DNA from: Saccharina japonica
Lineage: Eukaryota; Sar; Phaeophyceae; Laminariales; Laminariaceae
Reading direction: 5' to 3'
Length of the DNA stretch: 64,000 nt
Assembly (NCBI GenBank): GCA_008828725.1
Contig: MEHQ01000282.1
Coordinates: 176,713 to 240,712 of the forward strand
Positions 20,800 to 31,500 of the stretch are shown one piece after another. Below the pieces are notes generated by a model, which worked only from the letters and a program-made list of their open reading frames with translations, searched no databases and was not told where the DNA came from. The translations under genes were made by a program, and so were the position numbers. The first letter of the stretch is position 1, and each line of letters opens with the position of its first letter.

Positions 20800-21490
20800 C
20801 GAGGTTGCTTCCACACGTTGGTAGAGCCTGTCTGTACTACCAGTGCAAGCATTGCCTAGGCTGCCTGAAATATGTTTTTGGTGTGCTCCGGTTAGCTATC
20901 GTTTCCGTTCATTGTCAGTCTTCTTATTATGGCTATTTTAATATATATATTCCATTTGTTTTACGTTATATTGTCTGTCACATCTCCTCCTGGGGGAGCA
21001 AGACACTTTATTTTTGTCTGTTTGTTTGTTTGTTTGTTTGTTTGTTTGTTCGTTTGTTTGTTTATTTGTTTGTTTGTTGGTTTGTTTGTTTGTTTGTTTG
21101 TTTGTTTGTTTGTTTGTTTGTTTGTTTGTTTGTTTGATACATGTGTTTGTTGGTTCGTTGGTCGGTTGGTTTAAATTTGTTTGCTTGTTGGTTTGTTGGT
21201 TTGTTCGTCTGTTTGCTTGTTTTTTGTGTATGGTTTTTTGGTTGTTCGTTTGGTTGGTTGTTCGGTTGTTCGGTTTTTTGTGTGTTCGCTTTTTTGTTCG
21301 GTTTTACTTTTTGTTGTTTTCCTTTTTCCCGTTCGATTTTCGTTTCTTTTATTTCCCCTCTGTCCCGCAACTGGATTACGAGCAGGGTACGTTGTGCCCG
21401 TTGTGTGATCCATGGCATCCGATTATCCGCTCTGGTTCGTGAATTCCAAAGTACTATCCCTGTCTTCGTCGTGTGAACACATATCGGCCG
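20800..21490 (+). repeat. Repeat A copy 4, main part, with (TTTG)n expansion
   Basis: TTGGTAGAGCCTGTCTGTAC, GGCTGCCTGAAATATG, TGGTGTGCTCCGG, CTGTCACATCTCCTCCTGGG and AAGACACTTTATTTTTG mark the repeat A head. The T-rich middle has expanded into (TTTG)n at 21015-21136 and a degenerate TTTG/TTGG tract to about 21300. The tail is broken by the SINE at 21491. Confidence 0.6.
21015..21136. repeat. (TTTG)n microsatellite
   Basis: About thirty TTTG units with two or three substitutions. It explains the Cys-Leu-Phe-Val open frames here, which are not genes. Confidence 0.9.
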
Positions 21491-21806
21491 GTCGCCCCGG
21501 TGGTCTAACTGGTAGCCACGAAGCCTGTAGGCCCGGATGTCGAGGGTTCAAATCTCCCCATGGAGGTTTTTATTCTCAAATGACACCGTCTGTCGAGAGC
21601 GCATCATATAGCGTGGGTAAGCCAAATTCGACGAGAGTTGACGAGGGAAGAAAGTGCTGATCTCTTCTCGCGATAAAAATGCAAGGCAAGAACCGTAGCG
21701 GGGGAGGAGAGAGAGGAGCCTACTTTGTGACCCCGGATCTGAGTTGCGACTGGGGAGGGAGAAAGACGGAAGTGCGAAGATAATAAATGGGATGGAAAAA
21801 AAAAAC
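21491..21806 (+). mobile_element. tRNA-derived SINE, copy 4 (nested in repeat A)
   Basis: The best preserved copy. Head GTCGCCCCGGTGGTCTAACT with GGTAGCC, B-box GGGTTCAAATC, then the body: TCGAGAGCGCATCATATAGC, GGGAAGAAAGTGCTGA, CTCGCGATAAAAATGCAAGG, GTGACCCCGGATCTGAGTTG, GTGCGAAGATAATAAATGGG, with a poly(A) tail. It lies in the tail of repeat A, a different position from copy 1, so the two insertions are independent. Confidence 0.85.
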
Positions 21807-21910
21807 AACAACAAATCAAAAGCTTAAACCAGATGTGTCTCTACTGTAGGATGCAGAGTCGGCACGGACCCAGTGTACTGGATGTCGACGGGTAAAAAGC
21901 GAACACATAC
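21807..21910 (+). repeat. Repeat A copy 4, 3' end
   Basis: Resumes with GTAGGATGCAGAGTCGGCAC, GGACCCAGTGTACTGGATGT, CGACGGGTAAAAAG, the same end as copy 3. Confidence 0.55.
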
Positions 21911-21929
21911 CAACTAATGCTATATAGGG

Positions 21930-22275
21930 GATTTTACAAAAAGGGGTACACCCCCCTGTATCGTGACAAAAAGGGGGATATCGGTTTTCACCGCCGGGTA
22001 TGCCTATGTAACTTGTCAAATCGACTCCAAATTCAAACCTGATTCGTTTGCCACACTCACATGGCATCTCCCTACCCTCCACAGCGTTTGTTTTCTTCTT
22101 GTTTTCATATATGTAGCGGGTGAAGGAGACCGATCAAAAGGAGGGAGTGAGCATATCCCTTTTTTTGTTTTGCATACGCGAGTGTATCCCCCTTTCCGTC
22201 TACTTAGTTTGGGAAAGTCCCCCTTTTTTTCGTAACGTCCCCCTTTTTGTCACGATGCGGAGAGATATCCCCCTT
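21930..22275. mobile_element. Candidate MITE with GGGGGATAT inverted ends
   Basis: The sequence ATCGTGACAAAAAGGGGGAT (21960-21979) is inverted near 22236-22255 (CCCCCTTTTTGTCACGAT). Further pairs are AAAAAGGGG/CCCCTTTTT and GGGGGATATC/GATATCCCCC. No target duplication and no gene were found, so the limits are approximate. Confidence 0.4.
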
Positions 22276-23064
22276 TCGGTGTCAAAACGACCATGGGTAA
22301 GTGACCACTTCATGTTCTGGTTGATGTGGCACGCCCAACAGACGAGGTCTAACGTCGAAAAGAACATCGGTTCATACCTTGGCAAACGTGATCAACAGAT
22401 CAGCATACGTGATGTACGTATATATCACGAATGATTCCGTGAGTACTGCCTGCACACCATATACATACGAGAGGAGGTCCTGTGACAAGCACATCTGCTT
22501 CAGAATCAATCGTGGTTTGCAGGTGTTGCCCTGAAATCAATGCATAACAACATTAGTTGGCGCCCTGCCCTGTAGTCCTCAAAACTCACCAACACACATC
22601 CGAGTATACCTGGTACGTAAATGTGTACGTAATAAAGGATTGTAGTAGAAGTCCTCTGGGACTACTGCTGGCTGCTGTACATATATGTAGTAGTGCTGGT
22701 ACCGCCGTACGCGTATACCCGTAAATCTGGTACGTACCATGGCGTAAAGGAGCGCAGAGTCTTATTGTACCAGGAAGTGAGCTGTTGAGCTGTTCCGTCA
22801 GAGTGATGGTTAATATATGACTATGAGTATACCGTTAATGCGCTGGGCCGTTGGGGTGGTATTGGCGACCGCCTCTTTAACGAGAACCTCGCCGCCGGTG
22901 CTTGTCAGTGTCCCCCCTTTTGTTACAACATATGGGGAGTGTTCACCTTGATGTCAAATGGCCTACTATATATTCACACACGATGCATTCACACGATGGA
23001 AGCGCACAAATGAAATCAAATTGGTGTGCACGCTAGACTAACGTGGCCGCGGGTATCCATCGGT
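22276..23064. other. No gene seen
   Basis: Rich in TACGTA-type words. No exon or repeat recognised. Confidence 0.3.
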
Positions 23065-23400
23065 TGCCCCTATGGTGTAGTGGTACCCTCGGACGCTACT
23101 ACGAGTGAGGTTCCGGGGTTTCAATTTCACGTGTGTTCGACGTTCAAGTTAATTAGAGTAATATATATAACGGAACCAATCGCTGAGAGCGCCTAGTCGA
23201 GTGGGTAAGCGCAATTCGATGCAAGTCGACGAGAGAAGGAAGGGTTGAAGCCTTCCCGACAGAAAAATGCAAGGCACGAACCGTTGTGGGGAGGAGGGAC
23301 AATATCCTACTTTGTGACCCTGTGTCGAAGTTGAACGACTAGTAATAGAAAGGAGAGAGAAAAGAAGAGGGCGACGATAATAAATGGTATTCAAAACCAA
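23065..23400 (+). mobile_element. SINE with a different tRNA-like head, copy 5
   Basis: The body (GAGAGCGCCTAGTCGAGTGG, GTAAGCGCAATTCGATG, GGGGAGGAGGGACAATATCC, TACTTTGTGACCCTG, AATAAATGG) matches the other SINEs. The head, TGCCCCTATGGTGTAGTGGT with a B-box-like GGGGTTTCAATTTC, does not match and derives from another tRNA-like sequence. Confidence 0.7.
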
Positions 23401-23810
23401 CAGCAACAACGACAGCACAGACTTTCCCCGCTCTCACGACAAACCCACTACGTACCTGGTGGCTACGTGGCTACCGACCTCGTTTTCTGACCCTAAACTG
23501 TGTTGGCTTTTTTTTGTAGCGACCCTAAACTGTGTTGGCTTCTTTTTGTAGCGTGAGTTAAATGTTGCTGATATTTCTTCTACTCCTCCAGACATTTTTG
23601 AAGTCTGTCTTGTGAGCACGGACCTTTTGTTTCACGATCATTAGACGTGAGAACAACAACACCAACAACTACCAAGCACGCCCCGTATCACGCTACTACC
23701 AAGGGCGGCCGGGAATTTGGATATCACACACCTAACCCCCACCCAGGGGTCGATTTTGGTTTTATTTATAACTATTTTTGGTTTTGGTTTGTATCCAGGG
23801 TGTATAGGTG

Positions 23811-23985
23811 TACAGTACAGGACACATAATAACAAACAGGCTAACAAGAACGCCAGGCTGAGATTTGGAGAGAAAATGAAATTCGGGAGTCTTTATCTTG
23901 AACTTAGTGTAGAAGGCACCCTCTCTCGAGTAAGAGATCTAGTCTGGACCAAATTTCGTGTTCCTGATTGGGTCCCCTTTTTGTA
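23811..23985 (-). mobile_element. CAGTACAGG-family MITE in unit 1 of the tandem duplication
   Basis: Starts TA CAGTACAGGACACATAAT. The interior reads the reverse complement of the other copies (CCAGGCTGAGATTTGGAG, ATTCGGGAGTCTTTATC, AGTCTGGACC). Unit 2 near 25073-25098 lacks it and keeps only the GTGTA/TGTGACAGTAT flanks, so there is a natural empty site. The right end is eroded (GGGTCCCC). Confidence 0.65.
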
Positions 23986-24594
23986 AGTGATTTTTGTGAC
24001 AGTATAATACCGGAGAGGTGCAAACCCTCACATCGAGTAAAATAACGTAAAAGTACACCGCATCACTGGTGCGACATATTATACCTGGTATGGTTGTTTT
24101 GCTTTGCTGGCTGGTCGAGGTTTGGTGGTACACTGCATGGTCATCGTGGCATACCATACTGGCATGTGTTTAGTCGTACTTCAGCGTATAGTCTTACCTG
24201 TTTACGGCTTAGACAAGGTATTCCATCATGTATTATTTGAGTGTCGAGCACTGCTCGCGATCTTTCCGACAGTGGCGTGCAGGGCATGTACAGAAGCAGG
24301 TGGAAAGGTAAGGTGTCAATGACACCAGCCAGGTGCGGTCAGCGGTTCGTTTCCCTGATGAATTCTCGTTGCAAGGGTATACACAGTTGTGGAAGCTAAC
24401 TGGGGTATATCGAATAATCTGGTTGCCGATGCTATGGCTCTCTTCGGGGCCTTCTGGTCCACCTCCGAGCGAGCTCATAGCTCCTTTATATCGCTCACTA
24501 CTGATGCTGCAGTCGCTGTCCCTATGTAGCTGCGGCCTACAGGTTGCAGCGCCGCCCAGTAGTATTGTGGTACCCTGGAAGGCATTGTATCTAG

Positions 24595-24765
24595 CAGGGG
24601 GGGGGGATCTCTACCGTCCCCTGTGTTCAGTTTTACGAGTAGGGGGGGGGCGGGGCTCTTTACCATCGCCTGTATTCGGTTTTACAAACAGTGGGGGGGG
24701 CACGGCTCTCTACCGTCCCCTGTGTTCAGTTTAACATAGGCATTGTTCAGGCGTAGAGGGGGGGG
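24595..24765. repeat. G-run minisatellite in tandem unit 1
   Basis: Three to four units of about 55 bp, each a run of 7-10 G followed by CTCT(A/T)CC, CCCTGTGTTCAGTTTTAC. A shorter relative lies at 25712-25830 in unit 2. The G runs meet the simple pattern for a G-quadruplex. Confidence 0.65.
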
Positions 24766-25711
24766 ACGGCCCCTCCCTGTCGAGAGGGTCGAAGTTGAAT
24801 AATTTGACGTGGTGTGTCGAAAGTAAATATCGGCCGCCCTCCCTACTGCTACTACTACTACTACTACTGGGTGTATGAGGGGTGCCTAGGGATTTTGATA
24901 GCATACAACTAGCCCGCACCGGAGGGCTCGAAAAAACAAAAAATGAACTTTTGGTTTTGTGTGTATCCAAGGGCGGCCGGGGTTTGGATATCATTACACC
25001 TAACTCCCCCCCGGAGGGGTCGAGAAACAAAATACAACGTGTTTTGTTTTTGTTTGTATCCCGGGTGTATTGGTGTACGCATGTTGTTTATGTGACAGTA
25101 TGGTACCTGGATAGGTCAGTTGCAAGCTCTCTCATCTAGTCAAATATTGCAACATGACACCACATCCCTCGTGCGACATATTATACCTGGTGTGATTGTT
25201 CTGCTTTGCTGCTGCGTCGAGGCTGGGTGGTACACTGCATGATCATCATGTGACCAACGGGCATACCATACTGCCATGTTTGCACTCGTACGTCAGCGTA
25301 ATACCTTACGGTTTTAGGCTTTAGACAAGGTGTTCCATGATGTAGTATGTGAGTGTCGAGCACTGTTCGCGGTCTCTCCGACAGTGGCGTACAGGACATG
25401 TGCAGAAGAAGCAGGCGGGAAGGCAAAGTGTCAATGACACCAGGCGCGGTCAGCGGTTCGTTGCCCTGATGGATTATTGTTGCAAGGGTATATACACACA
25501 TGTCTGGAATATACCTGGGGTCTGTCTATATATCTGCCTCCCGATTCCACGGATCTCTTCGGGGCCTTCTGATCCCCCTTCGAGCGAGCCCATAGGTCCT
25601 TTGTACCACTCACTGTTGCTGCAGTCGCTGTCACTAGACAGCGGTGGCCTATAGGTCGCAGCGCCGCCCAGTACGAGTCTTATTGTAGTACTCTGGGAAG
25701 CCTTGTATCAA

Positions 25712-25835
25712 GCACGGGGGGGGCGGCCCTTGCCGCCCCCTGTGTTCAGTTTACAAGCAGGGGGGGGGGGCAGTCTACCGTCCCCTGTGTTCCGGTTTAT
25801 ATAGGTATTGTTCACGCGTTGACGGGGGGGGCTGT
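25712..25835. repeat. G-run minisatellite in tandem unit 2
   Basis: Two to three units of G7-G10 followed by CCGTCCCCTGTGTTC-type sequence, homologous to 24595-24765 but with fewer units, so copy number changed after the duplication. Confidence 0.6.
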
Positions 25836-26330
25836 GTCTCCCTGTCGGGAGGGTCAAAGTGAAATAATTCGACGTGCGGTGTCGGAAATGGTTTTGTTCG
25901 TTGTGTATCGGTATGCAAGATTTGTTTGACAACCCCGGACAGGCAAAAACCCTTACATCAAGTGAAAAAACGTAACATGGCATCACATCCCTCGTGCGAC
26001 ATATTATACCTGATAAGAGTGTCTGCTTTGCTGCTTTGTCGAGTTTCCCTGTCGGGTTCTCGTTGCAAGGGGTCGAAGATACCTGGGGTCTATCGATCTA
26101 TCTGCAAGGAACCTACGTTTTGATTCAACCAAGCTGGCCGCCCGAATACAACGTGCCGGAGCAAAGTAGACGCACTCGACATTCCGTGCCAAGCCTGCCG
26201 ATCCTACGGCTCTTCGGGGCCTTCTGGTCCACCTGCGAGTGAACTCGTAGCTGCTTTATACCGCTCGCTACTGCTGCAGTGGCTATCACTGCGAAGCTGT
26301 GGCCTATAGGTCGCAGTGACACCAATATCG

Positions 26331-27546
26331 ATGCAACTGAACGCTTGTTGCCTCCCACGACGTGTGGAAACCCCCGACGATGCGAATCCGGGCGACAATT
26401 GAGATCACTATATTGATCAAAAACAGGGCCCCATTTCCGTATGGAGGCCGTTCCGAAACTGATACGTACTCGAAACTGATACTCGAAACACGTAACCCGA
26501 AAGGGGGCCTCGTTATGGTCCATAAGGGTCGCGATATTGACGATACGTGCTCGTTCGAGTTTCCCCCTGAAAGTTCGGTATTTTCCTGAACTCGAAAATA
26601 GGTAAATTCTGCCGATTGCGAGCTTCAGCTGCCTCGCTGATATTCGTCCACCAGGCACAAAACCGCCACTACAGCAGCAGCGCTCGCGGTAACCATCCGC
26701 GTGGTGGTCCCACTGCAGTCGGCCTTGCTCGTAGGCAGGTGTTGGTGCCTTGGGAAGTGAAATTTACCACCAACTCGACGCGCTACGACGGCCAACGCTA
26801 CAAACGTTTGAGCTACTGCCCTGAGCGAACTCGGTCCGTCGACCACCTCGATGCGGTCACTGTATCAACTCGTATATGATAGCTCAGAAAGCTTTTGTGC
26901 CTTCTGCTCTAGGCCATGGCCTGTAAAGGACCTTGGGGACAAGTCTGGCCAGTCTTGTCTGCTCGTGAGAGGTGGGGCAGCAAACACAGCGTGGCTGTCC
27001 GATCCTCCTTACTCTCGTGCTTAAAACACCTTCAAAACCTGATGAATTTAAAGGTGATATTGTTCGGAGATGAAAGCTTTCTGATCTTCCAGAAACGTTT
27101 TTGGGAAAACCAGAAGTAACCCGAAAAACCCGAAAACAAAAACTGAACTTCTCTCCCTGTCGGGATCGACGCTTTAGCTGACGATCGGTTTAGGAAACTA
27201 AAACGTTCGTTTTTGGATCTCGGAATATGTTATATAAGATGTCCTAAAAACAAATGATACACGATATATTCGTGAATATATTGACATAATAAACAACAAT
27301 TCAACACGAAAACAGTTGTATGGAGTGAGCGCCTGAGGTTAAGAAACAACGTTGAAATAAACTGAGCTCACGTCGGTAACAACGATGTGAAATTTGGGCT
27401 GAGAAGCACATCTCACGAGTGGGACCGACATAAAATCCCACACTAAATAGTTAAAACAACGTCGGAACCACAACAAGACATCGAGCTCCGACATCCAATT
27501 GCAGTATCTTAACACCGGAATCCCACTGTACCTCACATATATTTAC
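26331..27546. other. No gene seen
   Basis: Diverse sequence after the tandem duplication. Open frames on both strands near 26600-26880 lack motifs and splice support. Confidence 0.3.
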
Positions 27547-27841
27547 TGGGGACGACGATGTACGATTATGTAATTTGGAAGTCACTGCTTGTTTCCGGTA
27601 TTTACAGCAGCGTCACGTGTTGTCGGCGCTTTTACATATGGTTACTGGGGACGACGATGTACTGTACGATTATGTAATTTGGAAGTCACTGCTCGTTTCC
27701 GGTATTTACAGCAGCGTCACGTGTTGTCGACGCTTTTACATATGGTTACTGGGGACGACGATGTACTGTACGATTATGTAATTTGGAAGTCACTGCTCGT
27801 TTCCGGTATTTACAGCAGCGTCACGTGTTGTCGGCGCTTTT
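27547..27841. repeat. 104-bp minisatellite, nearly three units
   Basis: TACGATTATGTAATTTGGAA recurs at 27561, 27665 and 27769, exactly 104 bp apart. Units differ by a few substitutions and a CTGTA insertion in units 2 and 3. The third unit is cut off within the TCGGCGCTTTT word. Each unit opens in a different reading frame because 104 is not a multiple of three, so it is not a protein repeat. Confidence 0.9.
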
Positions 27842-28477
27842 CAAGACCAGTGACGGGTGGGTAAACCCACTGCCAGCGCAAGCCTGTGCTATAACCTTCA
27901 AAGGGATATGTGAAGACGACCACTTAACGTCTTATGGGGTATGGTTGTGTTCGTCAACCGATGCACGTGGCTGCCATGTCTTCTTCGTTTGAGATACTAT
28001 GTATTTAGGGACGTGCAAGCATGTTTGAGCTATACCAGCACGTATTATAGGTATACTACGGTTGTCGCCGTAGTTTATGCCTAACGTTAGGGAATGGGGT
28101 GCAAACCAATACCTCCAACGCAGCAAGAAGACATGTATTTGCCCCACCAAAACAATGTATTGGTTAAAGTTCCTGCATAGCTCCCCGTGTCACTTTTTTG
28201 GGTATTAGCTGTGCCCTGCGGTGCGTGTGTGCAGCCGTTTGAACTTTACCCATAGATAGGTAGGTTTTCGTTCAGCGTAGCGAACGTCTACACATTAAGA
28301 CAGCCGCCAACGACAGCCAATTCTCTTCTGCTCGGTCTCAATGTGAGCCTAACCATGAAGACACCGTTGCGTCCACAACGACCTATGTCTCCATGCACAT
28401 TTCAACGTGATGTGCTCGATCTGCCCCTGTTATCCCCCTCTTCATCACACGAATCAGCGTCCACGGCCAGACACAAC
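27842..28477. other. Upstream flank of the LRR gene
   Basis: Presumed promoter and 5' untranslated region of the plus-strand LRR gene. I see no reliable TATA or initiator element. An in-frame ATG at 28343 would add 45 residues before the signal peptide and is rejected as the start. Confidence 0.35.
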
Positions 28478-28544
28478 ATGGTACGCTTCACCCAGCTGAT
28501 TACAGCCTTGCTGGCGATAACGTTCGGCGCGATCATAGTTAACG
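28478..28544 (+). CDS. LRR gene exon 1: signal peptide
   Basis: ATG in a good context (ACAACATGG) begins VRFTQLITALLAITFG, a short basic start plus a hydrophobic core, then small residues. The donor GTGAGC gives phase 1. The frame stays open to 28732, so a longer exon is possible, but the later residues look unstructured. Confidence 0.6.
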
Positions 28545-31500
28545 GTGAGCAAAACAATACATGGGGTTGTCCCTTGTATGCACAAGATATGCAACATTTG
28601 TGTCAAGTTCACAAGGAGGAAAGTACTCCCCACCGTCGAGCTAGACGTTGGTTATTGCGTCAACATCCACAACGAGCGCGCCCATCAGCTGAACTTAACA
28701 AGCGTCAGTATTCCTTGAATCTTGAACATTAATCACAATATATAGCAAATAGTGTCCCCGGTGGAATGGAAGCTGAATCTCGTCCCTGTTTGAGTCAACG
28801 TGGTGCGTTCGAGCCCCCCCGAGTGCACGCTCGTAGGGAGGTTTTCTGGCTAAAAATGTCTTGACTAGCGGAAAGCGAGAGAGCGTGTGAGTTAGCAAAA
28901 CTCGATGAAAATCGACGAGCGTTGAGAATGCTGAACCCCCTGCGCGATACGAAAAGAGGCATGGACCGTCGTGGGGAGGAGGGCGAAGAGCCTGTTTTGT
29001 GACCCCAGATCTGAGTTTCGAATATGGAGGGAAGGAGACAAATGTGCAAAGGCATTAAATTGGATTGAAACCGGATCTGAGTTTTCAAATATTGAAGGAG
29101 AGAGACAGGAAGTGCGAAGATAATAAATAGGATTGAAAAAAAATATTTAATGGTTGGCGAGAGCGTTGACCACGGGATCTGGTCAAAACATTCGTAAGGC
29201 CGTTGACAAGGCATGTAGCCTACCAATGGGTTGATAAAAAGGTACGCTTACGTTACTGAATCGCGTTGCCCCACACATTCACGTGGCCCCCACTCTGTTT
29301 GATCGCGACCCAGGTGAAAACGCGTGCCTTACTGGGGGCACCTCGATTTGCATCGCAGGCGAAGAAGTCTTGTGAGTGAGAGTAGTTCGTGCTTCTAGGT
29401 GGGCCAAACATTGGTCGACAGACATATTTGCTCACGTTTGAGCCGGCTCCTAGCCTACACACACCGGTTTTCACAGGAGGGTTTCCCTCCACACTGAAGC
29501 CATGCGTTAAGGTTTAATGTGTGTCGGGTGCACACATGTGCATAGTCAACGTTCGGCGTCGAACAGCGCGTGTGCCTCGTCGGACAGTGCGCTGTAACAT
29601 AAAGGTGCAACACCTTGAACGGATATATACATTAGTGTGTAAATCTAGAAACGACCCACTCAAACGGTGTATGCTAGTCATCACCGAATCGGCGTGACCC
29701 GCCATAGCTGGACGTTCTGCCGTACCGGACCATGTTACCCGAATGCCTATACTCGCTTCGTCGATTACGCCACGCAACGCAGAGTGCTAACGTCAAAGAT
29801 GATATATCTCCCCGCCGCTTGTGCTTTGACTACAGAGACTTCGTACACTGCGGTATTCAGGATGAAGACATTGACGACTTGAAGGCGTGCCTCGATTCCA
29901 CTGGACGCAACGGTATAGTCGAGCTGTAAGTTTTTTTTTCTGCAGACGGCACGGATAGTGATGCACTGAAGGCCGAAGGTTGACAAACACTGGCCGTCGA
30001 GGCACACGTTGTGGAATGGTTCACGTATTGCCATTCGTCAGCAGAGTTTCTCCGACGCTGCCTTCCGGATGTTCACCTAAGGCCCTTCACGTTCTGCCCA
30101 CGCGTCGGTCGTGCTTAGCTTACATCATAGGCAACTCGCATATTATGAGCGCTAGTGGTTCACCTTATCTCCTGTCCAGTATACACTTCGCTTGTTTTCG
30201 TCGATGCTACATGAAATATTCCATAAGGCTGTCCTGACACGATGTCACCGCGATATCGCCCGATTTGCTGCAGTCTATACTGTAGTCGTTTTCACCTGTA
30301 TGAAGTCGTATCGGCGTTAGCCTCCTGCCCGTTCCCCTGTGAAACGGCGACTTCGACCCACTGGGCAATAGCGGAGCAAGCGCGTGGAAGTACACGTATA
30401 GAGTAGTCGAAAATATTTACAGCGTCAACTGCATGGGATAAGAAGTAGGTTACATATGATTATGAACAATCTTCTTGCGGAATATCTCCCCAAACGTTGC
30501 GCATCGAGACAATGAGGCTCCCTTGACCGCGTTACCACAAATGAGGGATAAGCCTTCGCTATGCATAATATACCAATCATAACTGGGTCGACATATAATA
30601 CGAGTGCAGTCATCGAAACAAACCCTCTCACGAGCCTCTCAGTCATTAATTCGGTCTCCCGACGATACACTCTCAAGGCGTGTGGCTCAAAAACAAACTC
30701 GATATTGGAGGGCAAATACGCAGCGACGGCCCGCTGAATGTACCCAAAGCTGAAGCTTAGAAGTCGTGTACACGTAATGACTCTTGACTGCGATGCATTC
30801 ATGCCATTTGTCAGGAAGTTTTACGACAACGGGCTTACGGCGGTACCCGCTGGTCTCTTCGTCGGATTGCCGTCTCTCCGATATCTGTAAGCGGAGTCAA
30901 GGTGTTTGATATTATCTACTCGTGATGTTTAGTACGTGCTTGATAGTGATGTGTTTGGCTTTTACGATAGGTACTACAGTAGTGTCACCTGATTGAGAGC
31001 ATGCTTGTGGGAGGTTTTCCGAAGTAAGGAAGTTCGGTCCACATCCAGTTCACCTGTTTGACGCCGTCGTAGGAACGTATTGATGGGATGAAATTGGGAG
31101 ATGTTCCTCCCTCGGGCGAAATCTATCGTCACATGCAAAAAACGAACTACCTTGCACGTCGCATGTTCCGGCGCTCTTGCTCTTTTGGGACAGGGATTTG
31201 GCTGCAAACGCCATCGCAACCATCCAACCTGGGGCGTTTACGGATTTGGGGTCTCTTGTGGTGTTGTGAGTGACTCGGAGACGATACCTGTCTAGACCGG
31301 AAGGAATAGACGGTGTGACATATTGCTGTTCGGTCACATCCCTGTTACGGCCAACAACAGGCAGCTCATATTTATGCGATTACCGACCGCATGTCTTCAC
31401 ACGCTACCGACATGCACACACACTCTGGGTACGCATAGGTCCGTGGGCAGAACTTGCAATTAACGCACGCCCCCCCCCCCGCAGGAACCTCGAAGTTGCC

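Larger units (their letters stand above)
23700..26330 (+). repeat. Three-unit tandem segmental duplication
   Basis: Units start near 23700, 24965 and 25900. Shared landmarks in order are GGATATCACACACCTAAC (units 1 and 2), GCGACATATTATACCTGG, TGTCGAGCACTG (units 1 and 2), TCGTTGCAAGGGTATA, CTCTTCGGGGCCTTCTG and GCAGCGCCGCCCAGTA. Unit 3 is shortened. Divergence is moderate with many indels. Open frames in the units are not conserved between copies, so I call it non-coding. Confidence 0.7.

Noticed and set aside
20929..21442. Hydrophobic plus-strand frames rich in Cys, Leu, Phe and Val
   Set aside because: Produced by the (TTTG)n microsatellite.
27547..27841. CRISPR-like direct repeats
   Set aside because: Units are contiguous 104-bp tandem copies without spacers, in a eukaryotic sequence.
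28343..28477. Upstream in-frame ATG for the LRR gene
   Set aside because: Adds 45 residues rich in Pro and Ser before a clear signal peptide; the ATG at 28478 has better context and makes sense for secretion.
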